Assembly (NCBI GenBank): GCA_017882055.1
Contig: JADGQE010000248.1
Coordinates: forward strand, 1-6,304
DNA length: 6,304 nt
Origin: Thermoflexales bacterium
GTDB lineage: Bacteria; Chloroflexota; Anaerolineae; Fen-1058
Reading direction: 5' to 3'
Position numbers and translations under genes: made by a program. Numbering within the stretch: the stretch's first letter is position 1; every line of letters starts with the position of its first letter. Of this stretch, positions 1 to 6,158 are shown piece by piece. The notes beneath the pieces are model-generated. The model searched no databases, was not told the origin of the DNA, and was given only the letters and a program-made list of their open reading frames with translations.

Positions 1-717
1 CGCCGTTACAACCACATCAAGCAGTATATGGCCGAGGACGATGCGCACTTCCTGGGCATTCCGCTGTCCGCTTCACTCATTGGCAGTTTGCAGCCGCTCG
101 TGTTGGATGTGGCAACGGGCACCTCACGTTTGCCGCTGGCCTTGTTCTCGCAGCCAGATTTTCATGGCCGCGTGATCGCACTGGATAATGCGCGTCGAAT
201 GCTGCACGCAGCGACGCAGTATGTGGCCGCGCATCGCGATCGAATCACCTGGGTGTGGTATCACGCCGTGCCGCTGCCGTTTGCCGACAACACCTTCGAT
301 GCGGTGACGTGCCTCGAAGCCTTGGAGTTTATGCCGGACACCCGCGCGGCGCTGATCGAATGCATCCGCGTACTGAAGCCGGGCGGCATGCTGCTGGTCA
401 CCAATCGAGTGGGCCGCGGCGCGCACTGGCTGCCCGGCAAAACCATGAGCAAAACGCGCTGCGAGGCACTGCTCAAATCGCTGGGTCAGACCGATGTGAC
501 AGTGCAGATCTGGCAGTACGATTACGATCTGGCCTGGTCGCTCAAACCCGGCACTGACGCGTCATCTGACGCGCCCGATCGACTCGCGGATCCGATCGAA
601 GCACTGCGCTGCCCCAGGTGCCGCAGCCGCCTCGATCAAATCGCTGAAACTTTCACATGTGCGAACTGCCTACGGCGCTATCCCATCGGAAACGATGGCG
701 TGCTTGAAATGTTGTGA
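1..717 (+). CDS. Class I SAM-dependent methyltransferase with C-terminal zinc-ribbon (Trm112-like) tail, 5' end missing
   Basis: A SAM-dependent methyltransferase of unknown substrate. The frame is open from the first base, and the ATG at 28 has no ribosome-binding site, so the true start lies upstream and at least 238 residues are visible. Counting from that ATG, motif I is VLDVATGTSRLPL (25-37), the acidic residue after strand beta-2 is D53 (ALDNARRML), motif IV is PLPFADNTFDAVTCLEALEF (82-101), followed by RVLKPGGMLL (114-123): the usual Methyltransf_11 order. The last 37 residues hold CPRC (195-198) and CANC (211-214), followed by RRYPIGNDGVLEML. This resembles the Trm112/zinc-ribbon tails found on small bacterial methyltransferases. 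Motif I reads ATGTS rather than GxGxG, which is tolerated in this superfamily. The family and tail are clear; the substrate (small molecule, lipid, RNA or protein) cannot be told. It ends 133 bp before the next gene, with no convincing terminator between them. Confidence 0.88.
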   Translation, partial: RRYNHIKQYMAEDDAHFLGIPLSASLIGSLQPLVLDVATGTSRLPLALFSQPDFHGRVIALDNARRMLHAATQYVAAHRDRITWVWYHAVPLPFADNTFDAVTCLEALEFMPDTRAALIECIRVLKPGGMLLVTNRVGRGAHWLPGKTMSKTRCEALLKSLGQTDVTVQIWQYDYDLAWSLKPGTDASSDAPDRLADPIEALRCPRCRSRLDQIAETFTCANCLRRYPIGNDGVLEML

Positions 718-802
718 CGGGCTGCCTCCTTGCAAGGGGTTTAGCTTCGACTGACACTTCTCACGTTCAACCCTCGCGTAGTTTGTTACGCCTCACATTT
801 GA

Positions 803-831
803 TTGACGCATTCACCTGACCGGGCTATACT
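803..831 (+). promoter_or_regulatory. Sigma-70-type promoter of the GH3-like gene
   Basis: TTGACG at 803-808 and TATACT at 826-831 are separated by exactly 17 nt. Each box differs from the sigma-70 consensus by one base. A transcript would begin near 838-840, just before the GAGGG ribosome-binding site, giving a leader of roughly a dozen nucleotides before the ATG at 851. The in-frame TTG at 803 is the -35 box itself and should not be used as a start codon. Confidence 0.72.
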
Positions 832-838
832 TGCCCGC

Positions 839-843
839 GAGGG
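839..843 (+). promoter_or_regulatory. Ribosome-binding site deciding the start of the GH3-like gene
   Basis: GAGGG lies 7 nt before the ATG at 851 and 10 nt before a second in-frame ATG at 854. Together with the promoter just upstream, it selects 851 (or 854) over the longer TTG start. Confidence 0.65.
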
Positions 844-850
844 CACATCG

Positions 851-3559
851 ATGATGCGGGTTGTGTTTCGCGGGTTAAATCTCCTAACAATCCTCGCGCT
901 GTTGCTGAGTACGGCAGGCAGTGCTCTGGCGCAAGCCGGCGGCGAAGACGAATTCGTCGCCCGCCTGATCGCGCAGATGTCGCCCGAAGCCAAGGTCGGC
1001 CAGCTGTTTGTCGTCAGCTTCAAAGGCACCGATGTCACGTCCAACAGCGACGTGGCCGATTTGATCCTCAACTATCGTGTCGGAGGCGTCGTGCTGGCGA
1101 TCCAGCCTGGCAACATCCTCAACGGCCCTGACACGCCCACCCAGGTTGCCTCACTGACCTCGGCGCTGCAAAATCTGACACGGCAGACAGCCCGGACCGG
1201 CAGCAATTCGCCGTTTATTCCGCTGTTTGTGGCGATGGAGCAGGATGGCGATGGCGCGCCAAATAGCCAGATCACATCGGGCCTGTCCCTGGCGCCCAGT
1301 TATATGGCGATGGGTGCGACATGGAGCGCCCCCGATGCCGAGCAAGTCGGTCAATTGGTCGGACGCGAGCTGTCCGCCCTGGGCATCAACTTGCTGCTTG
1401 GCCCATCGCTCGACGTGCGCGCCCAGCCGTCGACGACGCCGCTCGATCCGGGCGTCAACGTGTTCGGCGGCGATCCGTACTGGGTGAGTGTGATGGGCCA
1501 GGCCTACGTGCGCGGTCTGCGCACCGGCTCAAAAGACCGCCTGGCGGTCGTACTCAGAAATTTCCCCGGCCAGGGCCGGCTCGACAGCGATTCGTACACC
1601 ATCGATCGATCGCTGGATGATCTCAAGAAAGCCGATCTGCCGCCATTCTTGCTGTTGATGCAGCTGCCGACCGGCAAGACCCGCCCACTGGCTGATGCGT
1701 TGATGACGACCAACGTGCGCTATCGCGGTTTCACCGGCAACCTCCGCGAGCGCACGCGGCCAATCAGCCTGGACAATACTGCGCTGCAAGTATTGATCGA
1801 TTTACCCGAAGTCAAAGCCTGGCGCGATGCCGGCGGGCTGCTCATGAGCGATGCGCTGGGGTCGCCGACCGTGCACGATTACTATGCCAGCACAGCCAGC
1901 CAGTCGATTTCCGCGCCGCAGGCCGCCCTGGAATCCTTTCAAGCCGGCAACGATGTGTTGATTCTGCGCGGGCTTAAAGCCTTTGACAGTTTCATCGATG
2001 AAGCGGCCGCGACCCGGGCTGTGATCACGTTTTTCCGACAGAAGTATTCGACCGATCCGTCGTTTCAGGCTCGCGTCGATAGCGCCGTGCAGCGCATTCT
2101 ACGCCTGAAGTATCGCCTGTATCCGGGTTTCGATGTGACCAAGGTCGCAGTGTCGGTCGCCGGAGTGAAAGCCAGCGTCGGTACGGGCAGCAACGTCACA
2201 CAGCAGGTGGCCAATGACGCATTGACGCTGCTCTGGCCCGCGCCCGACAAGTTGCCCGCACTGAAACCCAAACCCGACGATGTCTTTTTGATCGCGACGG
2301 ATGATCGCGTGGCCGCCGACTGCAAAACCTGCCCCGATCGGCCAACGCTCGCGGTCGATGGTTTGGCCCAGGCGATTGAAAGGCAGTATGGTGTCGATCC
2401 GAATAACATTACCAGTATTCGCTTTACGGACCTTCAAGCGTTTGTCACCAGTGCGCCCAACGCGCCGGAGCTCACCGATGTCTTTACGCGCGCCAATTGG
2501 ATCGTGCTGGGGATGCAGTCAATCGATCCCAATGTCGCGTCGTCGGATGCAGCCCGGCAATTGCTGGCGCTGAAACCCAATCTCGTGACGGGCAAGCGGC
2601 TGATTGGATTCTTATTTGGACCGCCCTTTGGTCTGACAGCTGACGAGATTTCGCGCTTTACAGCACTGTACGCGTTATACGGCAAAACCCCGGTGTTGGT
2701 GGATGTGGCCGCGCGCGCGTTATCAGGCGCAGTGAAGCCCACCGGCCGATCGCCCGTCAACCTCGAAGCACTGAACTACGACTTAACGGTGCAGACTGAG
2801 CCTGATCCGAATCAAGTCATTCAATTGGCGATCGGCGAAGAAGCCCTCGAAGGTCAGCCCACGCCTGCACCGCTCAATTTGCGCGTGGGCGCTCAGGTCC
2901 GCCTGCGAACGGGGGTGGTCGTCGATCGCAATGGTCACGCGGTGCCGGACGGCACGCCGGTTCGATTCACGTTTCAATACGACGCCGATACTGCGCTCGT
3001 GGTACAGAACGGCGTGACGCTCAACGGCGTCGCCAAAACCGATTTCACTCTCGACAAAGTCGGCCGGCTTTTAATCCGCGCTTCGAGCGAACCGGCCTTG
3101 AGTTCGATCGCGATCCAGATCACGATCAATCAAGCCAGCGTAACGGTTGCGACCTTGCTCCCCCCTACGCCCACCCTCATCCCAACACCCACGCCGACAC
3201 GGGCGCCCGATCCCACGCCGACGATCACGCCGACGCCCGCACCGGGCCTCATTGAATCGATTCTCAAAGATCGACCGCAGCATGCCAACTGGGGCGATCT
3301 CTTGATGGCGTTGATCGGCGTGATGATTGTCGGCAGCGGTGGCTACTGGCGTGCGCGGCGTGACGAGCGCAATGATCTATCGTTTGCGCTGCGAGCCGCG
3401 TTATGGGCGGCGATCGGTGGATTGAGTGGCTATGTGTTGTTCAGTCTGGGGCTTCCGGGCAGCGCGCTCGTTCGAGCGAGCCTGGGATCATGGTCGGCGC
3501 TGCTGATCGTGATCATCGGCGGAATGATTCCGTTGATCTGGATGATGCGGAAGGCCTAA
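851..3559 (+). CDS. Exported, membrane-anchored glycoside hydrolase family 3-like protein, probably catalytically degenerate
   Basis: 902 aa from ATG 851. A signal peptide (R3, R7, hydrophobic 9-22, probable cut after ALA at 25-27) leads to a GH3 N-terminal-like barrel (about 35-430). Family landmarks are MSPEAKVGQLF, AMEQDGDG (128-134), ELSALGINLLLGPSLDV, FGGDPYWVSVMGQAYVRGL, and GLLMSDALG with the presumed nucleophile D334. A region resembling the GH3 C-terminal alpha/beta domain follows (about 440-650, with a CKTC pair at 491-494), then an Ig-like strand domain (about 672-765), a Pro/Thr linker (771-798) and three membrane helices (about 814-834, 847-868, 879-900). The bulk of the protein should therefore face outward. 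The NagZ-type signature KHFPGHGxxxxDSH reads RNFPGQGRLDSDSY (236-249), and the usual TAH reads TTN (N288). The only His in the barrel is H342. A beta-N-acetylhexosaminidase-like ancestor is likely; present activity is doubtful. Transcribed from its own promoter and convergent with the kinase gene. Confidence 0.85.
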   Translation: MMRVVFRGLNLLTILALLLSTAGSALAQAGGEDEFVARLIAQMSPEAKVGQLFVVSFKGTDVTSNSDVADLILNYRVGGVVLAIQPGNILNGPDTPTQVASLTSALQNLTRQTARTGSNSPFIPLFVAMEQDGDGAPNSQITSGLSLAPSYMAMGATWSAPDAEQVGQLVGRELSALGINLLLGPSLDVRAQPSTTPLDPGVNVFGGDPYWVSVMGQAYVRGLRTGSKDRLAVVLRNFPGQGRLDSDSYTIDRSLDDLKKADLPPFLLLMQLPTGKTRPLADALMTTNVRYRGFTGNLRERTRPISLDNTALQVLIDLPEVKAWRDAGGLLMSDALGSPTVHDYYASTASQSISAPQAALESFQAGNDVLILRGLKAFDSFIDEAAATRAVITFFRQKYSTDPSFQARVDSAVQRILRLKYRLYPGFDVTKVAVSVAGVKASVGTGSNVTQQVANDALTLLWPAPDKLPALKPKPDDVFLIATDDRVAADCKTCPDRPTLAVDGLAQAIERQYGVDPNNITSIRFTDLQAFVTSAPNAPELTDVFTRANWIVLGMQSIDPNVASSDAARQLLALKPNLVTGKRLIGFLFGPPFGLTADEISRFTALYALYGKTPVLVDVAARALSGAVKPTGRSPVNLEALNYDLTVQTEPDPNQVIQLAIGEEALEGQPTPAPLNLRVGAQVRLRTGVVVDRNGHAVPDGTPVRFTFQYDADTALVVQNGVTLNGVAKTDFTLDKVGRLLIRASSEPALSSIAIQITINQASVTVATLLPPTPTLIPTPTPTRAPDPTPTITPTPAPGLIESILKDRPQHANWGDLLMALIGVMIVGSGGYWRARRDERNDLSFALRAALWAAIGGLSGYVLFSLGLPGSALVRASLGSWSALLIVIIGGMIPLIWMMRKA

Positions 3560-3583
3560 GTCGCAGCCGACCGCGCCGGGGTG

Positions 3584-4633
3584 TCAACGCAAAAAAACGG
3601 TCGGGGTAATCGCCGGCAGGATCGGCGGCACGGCTGGGGCAGTGAATAAAGTCACCAGTACCGCCAACACCAGCAGCGACACCAACGCCGCAATGAGAAA
3701 TCGATTTTGCTGAAAGGCTTTGGCCCAGTTGTTTTCGATGACGGGCGCAGGACGATGATTGTTACTCAGCACACTGCTGACATTCGGCACAGCGGGCAGC
3801 ATCGCCCGAAATTCGTCAATGCTGGCCGGGCGCTGATCGGGATGCATCGCCAGCGCGGCAACGAGGGCCTGTTCAGTGGCCGGCGAGAGTTTTGGATTGA
3901 GGGTGCATGGCGGCTGCATGGCGGCGGGATTGAGAAAGCGCTGCTTGGCATCCATGGGCGGTTGATTCGTCAGCAAGTGATACAACGTGGCGCCGAACGA
4001 ATAAATATCACTGCGCACATCGGTGTGGCCCGCATCGCCGCCATATTGTTCGAGCGGGGTGTAAGCCGCCGTGCCGCGGCCCTGCAGCACCGTGATCGTG
4101 CGATAGTCATCCTCCGGCGCGAGCACTTTGACCAGACCAAAATCGACCAGCTTGATGCGCCCATCGGGCGTGAGCTTGATGTTGGCCGGTTTGATGTCGC
4201 GGTGGACGATGGGCGGATCCTGGTGATGCAGATGCGATAACGCGTCACACAACTGCGAAGCCCAGTTCAACACATCGGCTTCTTCCAGAAAGCGACCGGC
4301 CCGCCGGGCCTCGTCCATGATGTCCTTGAGGTCGCGGCCCGGCACGTAATCCATCACCAGATAATCGGTGTCTTCTTCGGAGAAGTAATCGGAAACCTTG
4401 GGCAGGTTGGGGTGATCGAGACGCGCCAGTACGCTGGCTTCGCGGTAAAATTGCTCCTGAGCCTGGCGGCGTGATTCCGGCGTCAATTCGAGATCAAGGC
4501 GCACTTCTTTGATCGCGCAGCGGCGGCCTTCCAGGCGCAGGTCTTCGGCTTCATAGACCGCGCCCATGCCACCCTTACCAATCGACTCGACGACTTTATA
4601 GCGTGAACGTAGGACGGTGCCCGGCTTAAGCAT
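3584..4633 (-). CDS. Hanks-type serine/threonine protein kinase with one C-terminal membrane helix
   Basis: 349 aa from the ATG at 4633. It transfers phosphate from ATP to Ser/Thr of partner proteins at the inner face of the membrane. All catalytic elements are present: glycine loop IGKGGMGAVY (18-27), Lys42 in AIK, Glu65 in helix C (REASVL), HRDIKPAN (144-151), DFG (164-166), activation loop with T179, T181 and T188 leading to YTPLEQY (191-197), and the C-lobe end HPDQRPASIDEF. It is an RD kinase and should be active. After the kinase domain (about 12-270) comes a short juxtamembrane stretch, a hydrophobic helix at about 312-330, and only about 19 residues beyond it. No PASTA or other sensor domain is present. 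A GTG at 4657 would add 8 residues, but it lies between the predicted -10 box and the transcription start. Divergent from the FHA/winged-helix gene, its most obvious partner. Confidence 0.93.
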   Translation of the reverse strand: MLKPGTVLRSRYKVVESIGKGGMGAVYEAEDLRLEGRRCAIKEVRLDLELTPESRRQAQEQFYREASVLARLDHPNLPKVSDYFSEEDTDYLVMDYVPGRDLKDIMDEARRAGRFLEEADVLNWASQLCDALSHLHHQDPPIVHRDIKPANIKLTPDGRIKLVDFGLVKVLAPEDDYRTITVLQGRGTAAYTPLEQYGGDAGHTDVRSDIYSFGATLYHLLTNQPPMDAKQRFLNPAAMQPPCTLNPKLSPATEQALVAALAMHPDQRPASIDEFRAMLPAVPNVSSVLSNNHRPAPVIENNWAKAFQQNRFLIAALVSLLVLAVLVTLFTAPAVPPILPAITPTVFLR

Positions 4634-4645
4634 CGTTCTCTTCTT

Positions 4646-4650
4646 CTCCT
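4646..4650 (-). promoter_or_regulatory. Candidate ribosome-binding site of the kinase gene
   Basis: Read on the minus strand, AGGAG precedes the ATG at 4633 by 12 nt, a long but workable spacing. If translation began at the GTG at 4657 this element would be inside the coding sequence and no ribosome-binding site would be visible upstream, so it favours the ATG. Confidence 0.5.
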
Positions 4651-4657
4651 GCGGCAC

Positions 4658-4686
4658 AGCTTAACCGACAACTAATTCATTGTCAA
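4658..4686 (-). promoter_or_regulatory. Probable promoter of the kinase gene
   Basis: On the minus strand, a perfect -35 box TTGACA (4686-4681) is followed after 17 nt by TAAGCT (4663-4658), a weak -10 box that keeps the first two and the last consensus bases. Transcription would start near 4651, leaving about 18 nt before the ATG at 4633. The weak -10 box suggests an activator or modest expression. Confidence 0.5.
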
Positions 4687-4726
4687 GGCAATCGTGGGCA
4701 ACTGGTCAGTTGTTTGACGATTGTCA
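4679..4726. promoter_or_regulatory. Small direct and inverted repeats in the kinase/FHA divergent region (possible operator)
   Basis: ATTGTCA occurs twice, at 4679-4685 and 4720-4726, with starts 41 bp apart (close to four helical turns). The first copy overlaps the kinase -35 box; the second is just upstream of the ribosome-binding site of the FHA gene. Between them is a 14-bp near-palindrome, CAACTGGTCAGTTG (4699-4712, 6-bp arms and 2-bp centre). GACAA (4668-4672) and TTGTC (4680-4684) form a further short inverted pair. Such repeats could bind a regulator, possibly the divergently encoded winged-helix protein, but they are short and may be chance. I see no convincing plus-strand promoter for the FHA gene here. 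Confidence 0.3.
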
Positions 4727-4728
4727 CT

Positions 4729-4733
4729 GGAGG
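4729..4733 (+). promoter_or_regulatory. Ribosome-binding site deciding the start of the FHA/winged-helix gene
   Basis: GGAGG lies 5 nt before the ATG at 4739 and only 2 nt before the ATG at 4736. This makes 4739 the best start and puts the longer in-frame TTG (4721) upstream of the ribosome-binding site. Confidence 0.7.
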
Positions 4734-4738
4734 CGATG

Positions 4739-5392
4739 ATGCAAGAAAGTTCAGCCCCAATTCTGGTCGTGCAAGAAGGGCAGCTCGCGGGCAAACGCTG
4801 GCCGTTGAATAAGCCCAGTTTGACCATCGGGCGCGGCGAGGAATGCGATGTCGTCTTGCCCGATCGGCAGGTAAGCCGCCGGCACGTGCGCATTTTGCAT
4901 GACGGGCTGGGGTATGCGGTCGAAGACCTGGGCAGCAAGAATGGCACCTACGTCAACGGCGCGCAGGCCAAAGGCATTGTCCGGTTGCAGGATGGTGATG
5001 AGATCCAAATCGCGTTGAGTGTGCGCCTGTTGTTTGTCGGCGCCGAAGCGACACTGCCGCTGACGCAGGAAATGTTGAAGGTCATCAAGCTGGGCTTGCG
5101 CTTGAACAAGAGCCAACGGCAAGTCTGGGTAAGCGGTATACCGCTTGATCCGGCGCTGTCATTGCCGCAGTATCGATTGCTGGAGCTGCTCTGGGAGCGC
5201 AAAGGCAAAGTCGTCACGCGCGAAGATGTGATCGCCGCGGTGTGGCCGGAGTCGGACGAGGTTGGCATCACCGAGCAGGCGATCGATGCGCTGGTGCGCC
5301 GCCTGCGCGATCGATTAGCCGAGATCGATCCGGAGCACGAATACTTGGTAACCGTGCGAGGACACGGCTTCAGGTTGGACGATAGGCCGTGA
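4739..5392 (+). CDS. FHA domain plus OmpR/PhoB-type winged-helix transcriptional regulator
   Basis: 217 aa. The N-terminal FHA domain (about 8-100) binds phosphothreonine peptides. All canonical contact motifs are present: GR (31-32), SxxH (S46, H49) and SKNGTYVNG (66-74), so binding should be intact. The C-terminal half (about 115-215) matches the Trans_reg_C winged helix: ISGxPL-like first strands (VWVSGIPLD), LSLPQYRLLELLWERKGKVVTREDVIAAVWP, the recognition-helix region EQAIDALVRRLRDRL, and the wing VTVRGHGFRLD. There is no receiver domain and no membrane segment, so it is a cytoplasmic, DNA-binding one-component protein whose input is probably protein phosphorylation. The mycobacterial EmbR combines the same two domain types, but with the winged helix first, a BTAD domain in the middle and FHA last. 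Here the order is reversed and the middle domain is absent. The divergent kinase gene supports a kinase-to-regulator link. DNA targets are unknown; autoregulation of the shared intergenic region is plausible. Confidence 0.9.
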   Translation: MQESSAPILVVQEGQLAGKRWPLNKPSLTIGRGEECDVVLPDRQVSRRHVRILHDGLGYAVEDLGSKNGTYVNGAQAKGIVRLQDGDEIQIALSVRLLFVGAEATLPLTQEMLKVIKLGLRLNKSQRQVWVSGIPLDPALSLPQYRLLELLWERKGKVVTREDVIAAVWPESDEVGITEQAIDALVRRLRDRLAEIDPEHEYLVTVRGHGFRLDDRP

Positions 5393-5425
5393 ATTTACTG
5401 GCAACAAAATCAAAGGGAGATTGAT

Positions 5426-6151
5426 ATGGAGATCAAGGATAAAGTTGTTTTGATTACGGGGGCTTCAGGCGGGATCGGTCTGGCAGCGGCTCGACACCTG
5501 GCAGCTGCTGGAGCGAAAGTCGCTCTGGCGGCACGCTCGACTGAGAAACTAACGCAACTTGCGAATGAGCTGCGCAGCCAGGGCCATGAAGCATTGTCTG
5601 TGCCGACCGACATGCGCAATCAGGCCGAAGTCATTCAGATGGTCGAGGCAACGGTTCAGCACTTTGGACAGATCGATGTGCTGATCAACAACGCGGGGCA
5701 GGCTGCATCCGGAACAATCACCGATGTGAGCATCGACGATTACCGTCAGATCGTTGAACTCAATATGTTCGGCCCGCTGTACGCGATGCAAGCCGTCATC
5801 CCCAAGATGCGGTCACAAGGCGGGGGCATCATCGTCAACGTCAGTTCGATGGTATCCAGAATGCACATCCCCGGTTTGGCGGCATATGCTTCAACCAAAG
5901 CCGCGTTGAACATGCTCTCCGATACGGCGCGCGGCGAACTCGCGTCCGACAACATTCGCGTGATCACCTTCTATCCGCGCATGACGGCGACGGATTTTGG
6001 CCGGAACTCGTTGGGCAATCGGCAGATGCGGCAGCAACAACGAGCGACTACGAACAGACCGGAGGTCGTCGTCGACAGCCCGGAGTCCGTCGCTGAGAAA
6101 ATCCTGGAAGCGGTGCAGAAAGAGCCGGCTGAACAATTCATGGATTCGTAA
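5426..6151 (+). CDS. Short-chain dehydrogenase/reductase (classical SDR), probably NADP(H)-dependent
   Basis: 241 aa, a typical length for a classical SDR; a cytoplasmic oxidoreductase acting on an unidentified alcohol/carbonyl substrate. The cofactor motif TGASGGIG is at 11-18, R37 after strand beta-2 (LAARS) favours NADP(H), D62 contacts the adenine region, and NNAG is at 88-91. The catalytic tetrad is complete: N113, S141, Y154 and K158 (YASTK). The C-terminal segment after PRMTATDF (substrate loop) is short and polar, giving no clue to substrate. The start is supported by GGGAG (5415-5419), 6 nt before the ATG. It follows the FHA gene by 33 bp on the same strand and might be co-transcribed with it; I see no clear promoter or terminator in that gap. 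Confidence 0.93.
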   Translation: MEIKDKVVLITGASGGIGLAAARHLAAAGAKVALAARSTEKLTQLANELRSQGHEALSVPTDMRNQAEVIQMVEATVQHFGQIDVLINNAGQAASGTITDVSIDDYRQIVELNMFGPLYAMQAVIPKMRSQGGGIIVNVSSMVSRMHIPGLAAYASTKAALNMLSDTARGELASDNIRVITFYPRMTATDFGRNSLGNRQMRQQQRATTNRPEVVVDSPESVAEKILEAVQKEPAEQFMDS

Positions 6152-6158
6152 GTTGTAC

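Noticed and set aside
728..737. Perfect palindrome CCTTGCAAGG downstream of the methyltransferase, as a terminator
   Set aside because: It is only 10 bp with no loop and no following U-run; the AAGGGGTTT context does not make a stable hairpin.
3590..3597. Run of seven T on the kinase coding strand near its stop codon, as a programmed slippage site
   Set aside because: It is only four codons from the stop, with no conserved downstream frame or stimulatory structure I can support. The stretch is short and probably incidental.
3567..3604. Inverted arms CCGACCG (3567-3573) and CGGTCGG (3598-3604) around a run of seven A, between the convergent GH3-like and kinase genes, as a bidirectional terminator
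   Set aside because: The loop would be 24 nt long, the A/T run sits inside the loop rather than after the stem, and one arm is within the kinase coding sequence. It does not fit an intrinsic terminator in either direction.
3707..4240. 177-residue plus-strand open frame inside the kinase gene
   Set aside because: It lies wholly antisense to a kinase with every catalytic motif, its translation shows no recognisable domain, and no ribosome-binding site or promoter is visible.
4714..4719. TTGACG upstream of the FHA gene as a -35 box
   Set aside because: A 17-nt spacer would put the -10 box at the start codon, so it cannot drive this gene with the observed ribosome-binding site.
4721..4738. TTG at 4721 as start of the FHA/winged-helix gene
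   Set aside because: The GGAGG ribosome-binding site falls inside this extension, and the ATG at 4739 is correctly spaced from it.
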